Of a DNA stretch of 64,000 nucleotides, positions 9,620-22,101 are shown one piece after another. The position numbers and the translations under genes are program-made. The stretch spans positions 2,168,501-2,232,500 of the forward strand of contig JAZGTH010000020.1 of the NCBI GenBank assembly GCA_036877525.1, read 5' to 3'. The notes below the pieces were generated by a model. It saw only the letters and a program-made list of their open reading frames with translations. It did no database searches and was not told where the DNA came from. This DNA comes from Chromobotia macracanthus. Taxonomy: Eukaryota > Chordata > Actinopteri > Cypriniformes > Botiidae. How positions within the stretch are numbered: position 1 is the first letter of the stretch; each line of letters begins with the position of its first letter.

Positions 9620-12600
9620 TTCTCCAAAAAGTAGTAATGAATTTTGAATGATTTTTTAAAGACATGTTTATGGTAAAATGATTCCTCACCCTGTGGGGAA
9701 CATTTCTTATAATGGCAAACTTTCTTTGCTCTGTATACTGATGCCACTGTGATATTACCCATCATTAAACAGCATACAATTATGCAAATATATGAATGAC
9801 TTCACATATACTGTTAGAAACATGGAGACTACTTAGCTTTCTCATTCATGTTTTCAGATCAGAAACGTGCTCTGTGTACGGAGCTCAGAACTGACCCTTT
9901 ATGTTCTGTCAGAAAATGTGACTCCAGCTGAACGTCTGACAAAATAAGAGGAAGAAAAATACCGCAACACCCACCACGAAATTCTAATCTGTGTTACGAG
10001 ACGGCAAGAGGGACTCGAGAAGGGCTGAGGAAACTGCTGGAAAATCATTTCCAATGTGATTTACTCTGAATTCTGAGCCTTGTGACTTCCATGAGAACAT
10101 TGTATTTGTGCAAATCAGAAAACTGGTTGAAATCAGCTGAGAGAAACAATAGTTCGGCACTACTTTGATTCAATGTGCTACATTTTACTGTTGGTATGCT
10201 AATGGTAACATTTTCAGTGAATTCTGTATACAAGTTAAAATGCATTATAAAGTTATGTTAACACACCTTATGTAATCTCTATCTGTTCACCTTTACAACA
10301 GAATATAAAACATTCAGATGCAGCTGCTCATTTTCTAAATGAACTTCCCTATAAACTATCTACCATAAAGCAGTCACTTGAACTCAGTCTCCCAGAATGC
10401 ACCACGTCTGGCCGAGCACATGAAACAGTAGTCAAGCTGAGTGTTGATCGCGTGTTTTTTTTAACATATCTCTTCACACATCCATTAGCTCAGTGAAAAA
10501 GTGTCTCTTTGAAAAGCTGAGAAAGCTGATGGCAGTACAGCAATTACTTGAAGAAAAACGCTGTGTTGCTAAATGCAGGCTGGGCTCACAAAACTAGACA
10601 CCAAACAACAGAGAAGACATAAACATTACCATGTTTTCTGTATACATCTCCATGTATCTCTGCCATAACTCGCTGCTTTTCACAAGCAAACAAAGCCAAA
10701 GGTCTACAAATATTTAGTTTACCTTAAACAAGCTGGTGTCTTATTAGTTAATTAGTAAAACACATTTCAGACTAATAGTCGCAATTACACAGGAAATCCC
10801 TCTTACAGTATTATATTAGCTTTATCGTGTAAATATGACATTTTTGTTTTTTACACTCATGCTTAGTCTATAAATATAAAACATTAATATCACAATTCAG
10901 TCTAATAAAGGGTTGTGTGTTCATTCATAACTGGCCAACAGTTTTCTGGGGTACACAAGCGTTAATTAGCGCCGCGGTTGTGCTGCTTCTGAGCTGTTTA
11001 AGGTTCGCCTGTGTCTTTAAATAAGTGTGTGGTTACGCCAAACTAGCAGCAGCTAATCAACTCTCCCTCAGCAGTGCTTTCTCTAATGATAATTGCTATA
11101 AGCCGCGGCGGTGAAAGGCATCGCCTCCCTACTGATCTGAAAGCAGTGACGTTTCTCTTATAACGTGTCAAATTTACAGTAGCGACAGGAAATTCTAGGT
11201 CTGTGTAATGGGAACCATGAATAGCTATCTTAAACATCGAGCTATGTGAGTTATGTGGGACATGCTGCGATACAATTTACATCTGTGATTACACAATAAG
11301 AACTCAATCACTTTTCTGTGAGGTGTGTTGTAATACAGCAGAAAAGGTGGAAGAGAAAAGCCCAGGAAATTTTGAGGCCTATCTTTGATGTAAGATTGTC
11401 AGAGTTCTATGGAAATCTGATTGATGGATCATTTTTTGCTCGTGGTTCTTAATCATAGAGGATGTGAAAGACAAAAGCAAAATGACTTCTCTTCAGTGTT
11501 CTGCTAATTCAGTAAAGCGTAATGAATTTTCATCTCATCACAAGGGCTATAAATATCCCTCTCTCATTCGACATGTTATGCAGTGCAATATATCTGTATT
11601 TATTACAGCACAAACTCTGCATTAAACTGCATTTAAACTGGGAAACAAACGGGAGCGAAACTTTAATATTTAAGCACATACACACAACAGACTTAGAGTA
11701 CAGACACACTGTTCGCTTTTACATTTAACATAAAAAATTTAATCAAAAATCATTACATACATGCAGGCTGTAGCTATAAAAATGTCAGGAAGAAACTGGT
11801 GCATTTAGTCTCATGAAAAATTCTGTTTGGTGAGGAAAGATCAGGTAGTTTCTAAAGAGAAAGAACTTGTAGGCTTTTGCTTAAATGATGACAGGAAGTT
11901 ACAACTGTCTTTGGTGAGAATGATCCGTTTTATCTTTTAAGTACGATATTGCAACATTTAGTCACTGACATGGATCGAAACACAAAAGATTTACGGAAAC
12001 ATGTTCTTTGTGTTCAGATTTCACCCACACTTAACTTGCTCACTGCCAGAAATGGATATAAAATACCAGCAACTTCAAAAACTGTTCTGATATTATTAGA
12101 CACTGTAAAAAAAGATGTGCCTCATGTTGTAACATCCAAATTAACATTTTACTCAAGCCAAAAATATTTCATATGACTGAATCATCCTGACTACATCAGG
12201 TTACGCCAACAAAAATATAATATCTGTTGTCAAGCAGAAATAGCTTTTAAAGGTGAAGTGTGTCATTTTTATGATGTTAAAATTAACGCTCTGTGTCTAA
12301 GACTGAAACTTCTCTGTTACTTCATTTAAAAAGGTTAGAAAATTGTTGATTCACCAAACCAGACTGACAACAATAACAAAGTTCATTGCGCTGTTTGAGG
12401 TTACGGCTCTACATTTGTGTTCTCTGGCAAGCCTAGTAAGAAGAGTCAGAGTTGTAAATGAGATGCCGTACAAGGCCAGACAAGATGAATCTTTCCAGGC
12501 ATCAAACTGGACTGTGGGGAGTCCATCACTCAGGCCTGAATGGACAGCAAACATCTATCTGTTTGAAAGAAGTTCTCAATCTCTGTAATGGAGCAGCTTT

Positions 12601-12680
12601 GAAAGCCACAGTTGCATTTGTCTTGCAAATATCTGAAGAAAATGAATGAACATGTCTGTGTAAAACTCTCCACCACAATG
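9620..12680. other. Intergenic sequence, no gene seen
   Basis: Three kb with no supported gene. 12246-12300 (TTAAAGGTGAAGTGTGTCAT and following) resembles the start of a common fish dispersed repeat. 12400-12600 is less AT-rich and carries ORFs on both strands, none with a recognisable domain. The rest looks unique. Confidence 0.4.
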
Positions 12681-12745
12681 CCAGGGTGTTGCAATGCAGT
12701 TACTAGGGTGTTGCCAGGTGGTTGCTAAGGTGTTCTGAATTGTTA
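12681..12745 (+). repeat. GGTGTTGC-type degenerate tandem repeat
   Basis: GGGTGTTGCAATGCAGTTAC, TAGGGTGTTGCCAGGTGGTT and GCTAAGGTGTTCTGAATTGT follow each other. This is the diverged GGTGTTGCTA/GTTGCTAGG motif array widely dispersed in fish genomes. About three units are left. Confidence 0.6.
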
Positions 12746-13001
12746 TTAGATTGTACGTACTGGCCAGGACCAAAGAGCCCCTTCCTCGAGTCTGGTCCCT
12801 ACATGTAGATATCACTCAACCCTTCCTCAATGTACGTGTGTTTTAAATGAACAGCACTCCTCCTAAGCACAATCTGAAGCATGTCTGTAGCACAAATAAT
12901 GAAACGTGAGTTAGGTCCCAAAGTTTAACATTTTGTTAAACATGAGCAACACTGTGACGCATGCCTTAGTGAGCACCAATAACATGTATGACAGTAAGAA
13001 C

Positions 13002-13156
13002 CCCAGCTAACAAGGAACGTGCTCAAAAAGTTCTCTCAACATTATCAAAAACATTCTTGCAAAATAATCAAATAATAATAAATAATATTTTTTTATGTTT
13101 TTGTTACTTAATAGAAATGTTAAGGAAATGTTCTTACAACATAAAATTGTTAGCTT
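13002..13156 (+). repeat. FB-1 element, internally deleted A-B copy
   Basis: End A (CCCAGCTAACAAGGAACGTG) is followed by AGTTCTCTCAACATTATCAA, then an AATAATA-rich stretch. It jumps to end B (TTGTTACTTAATAGAAATGT, ACATAAAATTGTTAGCT). The whole middle segment is missing, leaving about 155 bases, the typical outcome of internal deletion in a non-autonomous element. Confidence 0.75.
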
Positions 13157-13261
13157 AGATTTCTCAATATGGCATTTCATTTTCCTTTGTCTTCTGTGGA
13201 CCTGGATTTATAAATAACCAGCAATAAACGGCTCACAGTGGAGCAGTTTGCTTCTTTACTT

Positions 13262-13292
13262 TTTCTTTCATTTACTCGGTAAATGAAAGAAA
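13262..13292. repeat. Perfect hairpin, 14-bp arms
   Basis: TTTCTTTCATTTAC (13262-13275) is followed by TCG and then its exact complement GTAAATGAAAGAAA (13279-13292). It is not part of a recognised repeat family here. It could arise by template switching at a replication fork or be a cruciform-forming site. Confidence 0.85.
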
Positions 13293-13587
13293 CTGTTTTT
13301 CATTGCATGTTTCACTTCCCATCATGCCACAGGCGTCACACATTCAGCTGAGGTTAAGGGTGAAGTGTCTCACACAAGGCCACAGCAGTGACCGCCAGAG
13401 GATGAGCAGAGACATTAGAAACATCTGCCCTCTGCTTCTGCATCAACACCCCAAGCAGCACATGAACCACTGGGTCATCAGTTACTTACAAAGAGTTAGA
13501 ACTCATTACACCACTGCCAAACCCTTACGTTCCCCAAAATACTGCTGGAAGTGCAAAACACACTGTAATGCAATAAAATATATATTA

Positions 13588-13645
13588 CTTAAAGCTGCAA
13601 TCCATAACTGTTGCCTCTCTACTGCCATCTCTGTCGAGTCTTTGA
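13588..13645 (+). repeat. End fragment of TIR element family 2 (TTTAAAGCTGCA)
   Basis: CTTAAAGCTGCAATCCATAA followed by CTGTTGCCTCTCTACTGCCA matches the left end of the element at 28029-28418. Only the terminal 50-60 bases are similar and no right end is seen. It lies inside a 132-codon ORF (13303-13701), which argues against that ORF being a gene. Confidence 0.6.
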
Positions 13646-14292
13646 TACATAGATCTGGAGGCGAATACAAGAAAAAGACTCCAGTGACACATGGGAAGTG
13701 ACAGCATGCATCTTACTCTCTTTTTTCTCCCTTGAGCAGATTGCAATGAGAGCTTTCTCGTTTTAAGATGCATTAGCGGATAATGGAGGCCTGTGACAGA
13801 CCTTTTAGTAGATGTTTATAAAATGTGTCAAATCTTGAAGGCTGGGCAGGTGGAGCCTTCTAGCGAATCAGACAGTGAAGCCAGATGAAAGGCAGCGAAA
13901 TACAAATGAGGCAGTGAGTGAGAGGAAGGGAAAAGAGAGAGCAAGAGAGCTAGAGAGAGAGTGGGATGACCAAAAGTGTGGCGATATCCCAGAGTGCACC
14001 TCTTCTCTAGCTGCCTCGTTGAAAGCTGCACTGCAGGCATATTTTTAATAGCTAGCCTGTGTCACATAAAAGCACAGATTCTGGTGGGCACCTACAATGA
14101 TGAGAAAGGGGAACAAAGAAGAGGTGGACAGCTCTGTTAATAACTGTCAATATTTATGCTCAGGAAGCATAAATATTTCACGGGTCAAAAAATGCAAAAC
14201 AGGGTCTCTTATATTCACATCTCTTGACTGCTGATGCTTGTTAACCCTTCGATTTCTAGTCTCCTTTATCCTGGCATGAGAACCCAGGTGAT
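13646..14292. other. Intergenic sequence with a purine-rich tract
   Basis: 13911-13970 is almost purely A/G on the + strand (AGTGAGAGGAAGGGAAAAGA, then AGAGAGCAAG), a degenerate GA microsatellite. No gene is recognised. Minus-strand ORFs here translate the tract into SLSLALLLSLF-type low complexity. Confidence 0.5.
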
Positions 14293-14471
14293 ACCCAGCT
14301 AACAATTAAGGGTTGTGAGAATGTTACCCTAACATTTCCATTTTCCATGTAATAAAAATGTTAAAAATTTTGAAAAGTTTTAGGAATGTTCAAAAGGTCC
14401 ATATATATATATGTAATCGTTACTAAAACTAAAACGTTAGCCAACTTTCTGAGAATGTCCCTTAACAGGGT
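14293..14471 (-). repeat. FB-1 element, short B-A copy
   Basis: End B comes first (ACCCAGCTAACAATTAAGGG, then TTACCCTAACATTTCCATTT). After a shortened middle with an (AT)n tract at 14401-14412, end A appears in reverse (CGTTAGCCAACTTTCTGAGA, CCCTTAACAGGGT). Minus orientation relative to 621, about 180 bases. Confidence 0.75.
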
Positions 14472-16514
14472 CTAGAAGGAGTGATAAATGTAGACTGGAC
14501 TTCATGGTGGTCACACAGCAGAAACCAGAATTTAAAATTAGACGCAGGACTCAGAGCCGAGTTTGACTGAAGGAATATTTGTTGACACTGTCTGTTTCCA
14601 CTGTGTGACTCCGACAAACTCTCTCTCTCTCTCTCTGGGTGAGCTTGCAAAGCCATGTCTGAACCAAGTTCAGAAGTGCTGTGTATGCCCTTTAATAACT
14701 TTTCTGATGGCAAAGTTTGGAAATCAAACAGAGGAAAAACTTTTGGTGAAAAGCTGGAGGACGGGGGCATGAACCCACACTGAAGATGTGAAGATGACTG
14801 ACAGCACGCGCCTGCTAAATAAAGGAGAAAACACTACTGGTCAAAGAAAGTTTCTCCTCTGCTCCTTCTTCTCTGCTGTCCATCTTTCTTTAAGTACACA
14901 GACCTCCACGCACCATCATGACGGCAGTTCACTACAGACTTAACTATTCATTTCCATACTAATGGAAGAATAAAGAGGCTTTACCTCTTTCAAAATTTTT
15001 CTCCCCTTTTCTGACTCCTCTACTATACCCTTTTACAATGACACAACAAAGAGGTAAAGAAGCTTCTAGAGGGCACCTCTTAACAAAGTCATAAATACGC
15101 TGCAAATCAGCCGTCTCGTGTGTAATAACACAAAAGACGTTTTGTTTACCCTCAGTGTCTTATGCTGCCTGTACAAAAGAGAAACTTGTAGCATCTGTTC
15201 AATATGACTTCATTTTAGTGCAATGCTAACCTAATATTGAACAAAAATTTTGAAAATGAAGTCACACGATTACAAGAATAAAGTTGCACAACCACTGCAG
15301 CGTTAAGACCAAAATACATCTTTGTTGTTTCTTTGTGGATTTGTTTGTTGTTCTTCATCCTTTTTCGTAATGTTGTGATTTCCACTTAAAATATTTCTAC
15401 TTTATTCTAATACCCTTGTGTGTTTATTGTTCCAATATTACAATTGTTTGCTCATAATATGCCTTTAACATCAAACTGACTTGTAAAAAGGCCTATTATG
15501 AGTTTCCTAAATAACAACTTCACTCTTGTAATGTTATGACTTTATTCTCAAAAACGTTTCTTTGTGGTACTAAAACGTTTATTATGATTGTTATTTGAGT
15601 TCTTTTTAAACATTTGATTGTATTATTATTATTAAACCAACAAACTAAAGTTCTGGGTTCAATTTTGCAGGCTAGCGCTCAAGGGCCATTTTTGCGGCGT
15701 TTTCTCCAGCTGACCTCAGCACAGTAAGTGGCTCTTAAAGTCCTTGGTTTCATTGGTGCAACTTAATGTGCGTTTATTTTGTGCATTGATCAGTACAAAC
15801 ACTTCAGAGGCAGGAGACTGGAAAGTCTGTTGAACTTGTCTGGCATACAGATTATGTATTATTAAGATCCTTAGCTTGCACCAAACACAGAATAGCATTT
15901 TTGCCACAATTTGCTGTAATAGTTTGATTATTGCTAGTTCAGTATTATGTGACACAGCAAATGAATACCACTGCATGGGCAGTAACATTTCAGTTGTTTT
16001 GGTTTTGTATCGATAGAAATTGATGCCTTCTGTGTTCCTACAAGTAAATAAACATTTGTTGATACAGAGCCAGAGGTGATGGTACACAAAACCGCATGAT
16101 TGTTCGACATACAGAAAGATTTCCCATCATGCACTACACTAAAGGCTTGCAGATATCTCAGCTAATGGTTTGAGCATCAAAAAGTGTAGGACGCTTTTGC
16201 TGCAGATAACCTGATGAAACTCTCAGAGACTTTTGCATGAGTTAAGAGATGTGGAACTGTCAGCAGGGGTTTAATGACAGAGCACTTCTCCAGACATTCA
16301 TCTGAGAGAATGATTAGTGCTCCCTGTCAAATGTGTCTGTCTACTTCTTGCAGAACAGACATCCTTATCTTAAGACACAATGACTGGAAAATACATCAAG
16401 TAGATTATCAGGACATGAAGGGTCAGCAGAATGTGTCAGCTCGTGTGGAGAGGTTGGTCCTCATACAGACTCTGGGATGCAACGAACACAATGGTGCAAT
16501 ATACTGAGGCACAT
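14472..16514. other. Intergenic sequence, no gene seen
   Basis: A (CT)n tract at 14619-14637 and AT-rich unique sequence. Minus-strand ORFs of 102 and 123 codons (14462-14770, 15716-16087) contain no domain I recognise. The first runs across the CT tract and into the FB-1 end. No RNA gene seen. Confidence 0.45.
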
Positions 16515-16757
16515 ACCCAGCTAACACTTTTAGGTTGTAAGAACGTTTCCCTAACATTTTCATTAGCAACAAAAACATTCAAATGTTTCTGTAATGTTTT
16601 TAATGCTAGTGTTCCAACAACTTAATAATAATGTTTTTGATGTATGAAATATAACGCTAAAAAACATTTTTCTAACATTACTGCAAGAACATTTTTTTAA
16701 ATCTTTGAGAGAACTTAAAAAAAACAATGTTCTGAGAACATTCCCTGTTATCTGGGT
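16515..16757 (-). repeat. FB-1 element, well-preserved B-A copy
   Basis: End B is nearly canonical: ACCCAGCTAACACTTTTAGG then GTAAGAACGTTTCCCTAACA. End A closes the copy in reverse, CAATGTTCTGAGAACATTCC then CTGTTATCTGGGT at 16757. The two end segments are flanked by T and A respectively, compatible with but not proof of a TA target. A 243-base copy, the cleanest for defining the family termini. Confidence 0.8.
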
Positions 16758-18219
16758 AATTTCATCAGAAAAAACTAGCCTCTCACAGATTGTATTTTTA
16801 TGAGGAGAACGATCAGAGAGCATCTCACTCAGAATGGACCGAAAGATTGGAAATCTGATCTGTCGCTATAGGACAGATCCAGCAGGAGAATCAAAAACAA
16901 GCCTGTGTTTTATCTTTTTCAGATGCTGTGCAATTTATTTTCATCTTCAACCGAACAATGGAAAATGTTTATGTCACACCTGGAGAAATGGGAGGACAGA
17001 TTTGACTCATAAAAGTTTTTTCTGCCACTAGGTGGTCAGCAGGAGCTAGTGAACATTCTCAGAGAGCTACAGAGCAGTCAATGTCCTGGAGAGATAATGA
17101 CACAACTTCAGAAATGACACAGAACAAACAGAAGAGCTTTTCACAGTTACCGATAACCTGAAAGCTGTAATTTTAACTGGTATTTGGACCAAAGCGCATT
17201 AGAAGGTCCTGAGCCCTGAGCGAAGCACAGTAACAGGTTAACCCTCACCTGTGACCTCTCTCTGTTTTGAACAATGCATTGATAGATTTCATGTGTGAAG
17301 TCACGAGAGGGCAGAAGATATTTCTCATGGAAACCTATTACACTGCATGCAACTAAAGGGACATATTTGTTCAAAACCTTTTAAGGTAGGCAAAAGCAAT
17401 CAAAACTTTCACATGCTTTTTAAATGAGGATGTAGTTGGTGCACGGAAGCAAATGAGAAACATTCGTTATTTAAAAGATTTATTACTCATGACCAATGTG
17501 CCAACATGCGCATTCATTCACAATAGGTACAAGCTAAATACAAAGTGCTACATTCATGCATTGTTGGTAATCTGGTCCCCCGTGAGAAAATGTGTTAGAT
17601 TTAGTTGGACATGAAAACCTGTTGTGCTGGACTATACATGAACAGTTTGACAGATGGAGTTTACTGGGCCTGTAGAGGCTGTGAGGAAAATGTTGGCATC
17701 TCTCATTCCAGACACAACAGTATGTTATGTGTTGTGCTTCACCCAAATTATGCATTTCCCCCTTTTTCCCCAACATAAATGGGATTATGCTTGGAAAGTG
17801 CCCTTTGCTACTGTCTGCCATATTTAGCACGGCCTCACCAGCGTTTTCTAGAAGTTCTGCTTATTCTTACCAAACAGATTCTGCACAGATTCTCATCAAA
17901 CACCATCCAACGTGTGGGCTGAGCCTCCAAAGTGTGAGCTGAGTTCTCTTAACCATTCAACAAAAAGTCACGCTTTGAATTTCACGTTCGAAATGTGACG
18001 GGAAATAAAAGAACAAAATCACTTCCTCAACATATTATCGGAAAAACTTGCTGTTTTAAAATGTTTTAGGGACAGTTTTTGACTTGACAAGCAATAGCAA
18101 TTAGCATGGTTCATAACTGTGATGTGTAACTGTTTAGTTTTTGAGTCTAATTGTATATGAATTGTTCTGATGAAAAGTTTCTTTCACGCAAAAGTGCTTT
18201 TTAGTGTATTTATACTTTC
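16758..18219. other. Intergenic sequence, no gene seen
   Basis: No supported gene. Near 17875-17940 CAGATTCT and GTGTG(G/A)GCTGAG words are each repeated at short distance, small local duplications. The 98-codon minus ORF at 17534-17830 and a 71-codon + ORF overlap each other without recognisable features. Confidence 0.45.
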
Positions 18220-18396
18220 ATGTCCCCACTTTCATATACTTTCTGTCCCCATTCACTCACTATGAGGGGAGAGCATCAACATTTTTCAATATTTGTCTGT
18301 TTGTGTTCCACAAAACAAAAGCTGTACTAGTTTGGAAAACCATGAGGTTAAGTACATGACAACAAATTTGTCATTTTTGATGAACAAACCCTTTAA
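18220..18396 (-). repeat. Dispersed cyprinid DNA-element fragment (GGGTGAACTAT...AAAGGG type)
   Basis: The stretch reads CTTTCTGTCCCCATTCACTC, CAACATTTTTCAATATTTGT, TTGTGTTCCACAAAACAAAA, ACCATGAGGTTAAGTACATG and ends TTGATGAACAAACCCTTTAA. This order of words is the reverse complement of a very abundant fish repeat whose end is TTAAAGGGATAGTTCA-like. A small piece in the other orientation lies at 24660-24700. Recognition is from memory. Confidence 0.55.
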
Positions 18397-21300
18397 ATCT
18401 CCACAGATTTATATTTATTTTAAAGAGAGCTTCTGTGTATGTGTAAGGTAAACTGGGGCCCAGCAGCAAAATATTCCAGCGTCCAACCGTGCGGCCCTCA
18501 GAGGTGAAGAAGACTGAAGAGTGAAACACCGAGCACCATGAAATACAGACATCACCCTCTAGATGAATCATGTGTAATATTACTGCACTCATAAATGTTC
18601 CAGGCTAACGTATCACCTCATTTCTCAGGTGCCTGTCACCTGAACTCCATGCTACACTAAAAAGATATTACCTCGTGGCTTTAAATAAATATTCCTCACC
18701 ACAGTGAATGAGTTAGTGACATTTACTATGTGTCGTTTCTAAAGCACAGACTCGAGTCATCTCTCGTTTCTGTTCTACTATAACGAAGTCTCCGTGCTTC
18801 ATAATGTCAAGTCATTTTCCAAACAGCTCTGTTAGCATGACGGTCACAGTGTATGAGGAGAAATTACAATGTGAAAATAATCACATTTTCCTGCTCTCGC
18901 TCAAAAATGATATGGTCATTTTTTTCGAATACAAACAACTGCATGTGACTGCAGGTCTTTGTTGAATTGAAGAGTGTTCGGCTCGGTTCCTGAGAGCTGG
19001 AATTCAGATCAGACTGTGGCAGAAAGTTAAAATGACTGAAACTATAAAAAACACAAATAAAATGTTGTAATATTCACAATGCACAAATGAGGAGACAACG
19101 TTATTGACGTTAACCAAATGAAATCGGCCCATTGATGGTCATAAAACTACGCAATAATGAAAGAAATAAGCAGTTGGTCTCCATATAAGAAGTAATCTGT
19201 TTTTCTTGTCTTGTCACTTGTAGGGGCTCACCTGATATTCCTCCCTCAGACCCAATCACAGTTGTTCAGCTAAAAGATGTTACACAACATGTCCAGGTAC
19301 TGGATGCTGATTGGTCAATACATTGTTTCAGCTGTGCTACAAAATCGTCACAACCATTATGACACAAGCACAATTAAAACACAAACATTTACTTACGTCA
19401 TGTTATATAGCTAACAAGTTACAACTGAATGCTAAATGCACGATTGAAATCAGCTTTACTTGTCTGCATGAATACAGAATTCAGGTAAGACAGGTGGCCA
19501 GGTAGTGTAACATACCCAATATGTGTGTGTGTGTGTTTGTGTACAGAAATGCATGACCTAAAGTGTCATGTAGTCCCATACACACAAACACACACACCTT
19601 TATAAATATGTAGTGGACTGTGTTATGTTGTGTTGACAAAAATCCAGCGAAGGGTTGTGGTCTCCTGTTTATTGCTTGACAGGAAACACAGACATCAAGC
19701 AGCTCTTTCTCTCTCATTCTCCATGAGGGCCACACAGCATCTATTTTAAGACTGATGCATTAATACTAAAATAAACTTTAAAGTATATATATAATACTGG
19801 CCTATATACCTGTAATGCAATTGTATTTCACATACACTACACATAGACCTCCAGTGGTTCAGTTATCATGTCTCCTGTGTTTTTATGCTCTAGACAGTGT
19901 CCTTATTATCATTCAGTCAGCATTGCATATTAATTTAAAAACTATTAAGCAGTGTTGATGCAAGAATGATAAGTAAACACATTAATTCTCCACACCTCGC
20001 CTATAGTTAACCATCAACAACGTGCGATGCAATCAATAAGTTGGGTAGGACGCCTCTGGCCACAGGAGGATAAAGCTAGTCTAGCATGGACAGGTGATGC
20101 ATGTAGTAAAGATTAGTAAACTAATATGTATTTCCCGGTTGCTTTCGCACTGATAATAACACACATCTATCTGAATCTTTATTTTGTTATTTCTGTGAGC
20201 CAAAGACAACACACACGCTTCATTTGATTACAATAATGTAAAATGTGGATGTACTCTGTCATAATTCATGAATGATTTAAATATTAAAGGACTCAGTGTT
20301 TATTCATCGTGTTTTGGAGTCATTTCAAGGGCAGGTGTTGAATAGTTCACCCCTGATTTTTTTCACAATAATCTTCAGTTTTTCCTTTTGACTCATTGTG
20401 GCTGATTGTTTTGTCACATTATAAAAGACTTTAAAAAGCTGCGAAAGCTCTAAATAAGCAGAGAGGGTTTGGGATTTGATGACAATAACCCCATTACTTT
20501 TTAATAAGACACGACTCTTAAATGTTTAATTTCAATGTGTTAGTCACAGGCCAGGAATACGGATATTGTTTCTTTATTGTTTTTCTAAGTAATTAATTCT
20601 GAACGTTTGTCATTATTTTTTCATTTGTGTGCCTGGGATGACATTATGCAGAATTGTTTTGACATGTAAATGAGCAATTAGAATATTTAGCAACATTGAA
20701 AAAACATTTTTGTTATGTTTGTCACATTTACTTGTTTTTAAATGTTTCATTGTGTAAACTTGCCCCCTACAGTACAGTGTGATAATATGTTTAAATTAAC
20801 AATATCTTTATTTTTGGTCAACAATAAATGGATTGCTGAATTGTTTTTTTCATTGGTTTAGGGGATACACCTATGCAAAAATTGACAAAAATTACAGTAA
20901 CTATTCTGAGACCCTGTACGTTTTTGTCTTGTAACACTGGCAGATTTGTCCTGTCATAAATCTCAATTTCATAAACATCTTGAAAATTATTTTTGGTCCA
21001 GAGAAACATTCCCACCCTCCAAAAGCCTAGATCTTAAAATCCAGTGTGTTTACCTCATGCTGTTGGATACAGACGGGCTGATGGTGTCCTCATGAAGAAA
21101 TCCAACCTCTGTTTAACACACACCCACAATTCTGATTGATGAAAATCTTAAAGCATTTAAAAATTTCCCCTGGTGCGAACTCGATTTGACTGATGCCACG
21201 CTGGTAAAACACATCACTCTTCAAAAAGTCACACATTATAAACACTTGAATATTCCTTTTACAACAGCTGCACTTTACAGAAAATTGACAATATTTGCTC

Positions 21301-21792
21301 GAACAAATTATGTGTCTGGGGAAACAATCTTTTTTGTAAGCACAGCACAAATGCGACAGCACTAGAAAGCAAGCCAGAAAATTATATTACTTAAAAAAAA
21401 GCTGATTTATGAAAATCAGTACGCTCCCATAAACTGTGTTGCATCTGTTTATGTACAAATACCTGTTTTGTATAAAAAACAGTTAAATGTGCCACTACAA
21501 AACCAAAATAAGGTCGTTTCACATCCAGTTCAACTTGTTCCCTGTCGACCAACAAGTTCCATAAATCCCCTTTAAGCGATTCCAGAATTCTGCTACTTAA
21601 CTAGTCCTTAACCTCTGGAAAATCACATTACACCACCTGCTCAAGACTCCTTCCTGTCTAATACCTGCTGCAGTGAATTCAAGACAGAGAGCTGCCAGTA
21701 GATAAGCCTTCCACAATATAAATCCTTCACAAAGTTTTCACCCCACCCAGCTTATACAATCAGCATCTCTCTCCACCAGCAGTTTCCTGCTT
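18397..21792. other. Intergenic sequence, no gene seen
   Basis: A (GT)n tract at 19523-19545 and a CA-rich run at 19579-19597. The word TGGATGCTGATTGGTCAATA at 19301-19320 recurs in changed form at 52099-52116 and may mark an old dispersed repeat. The ORFs here are short and unsupported. Nothing else visible. Confidence 0.45.
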
Positions 21793-22101
21793 CCCAGCCA
21801 ACAGCAAACGTTCTCAGAACATCGGCTGACATTCTATAAAACGTTCTTTAAGTTTTATCAAGGTTATCAAAAAAGCTATAACAGTAACATTAGTAGAACA
21901 TTTTTTTAAAGTTATATATATATATATATATATAATATCAAAAACGTTTTAAAAACATTACAGATTTCAAAAAGCTTGAAGAATGTTCTTATAATCAAGA
22001 AGTAATGTTTATATAATGTCCAACATAACTGGACGTTTTGAGCTCTCAATAACACTTTTAACATTTTGGTACTCAATGGAAACTACAATTGTTAGCTAGG
22101 T
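21793..22101 (+). repeat. FB-1 element, near-complete A-B copy
   Basis: End A is CCCAGCCAACAGCAAACGTT followed by CTCAGAACATCGGCTGACAT. The A arm reads GTAACATTAGTAGAACATTT and is followed by an (AT)n tract at 21915-21935. The middle segment (ACTGGACGTTTTGAGCTCTC) is present and end B closes as CTCAATGGAAACTACAATTG then TTAGCTAGG. Microsatellite growth inside the element suggests the copy is not recent. Confidence 0.8.

Noticed and set aside
13303..13701. 132-codon plus-strand ORF
   Set aside because: It runs through an end fragment of TIR element family 2 at 13588 and shows no recognisable domain.
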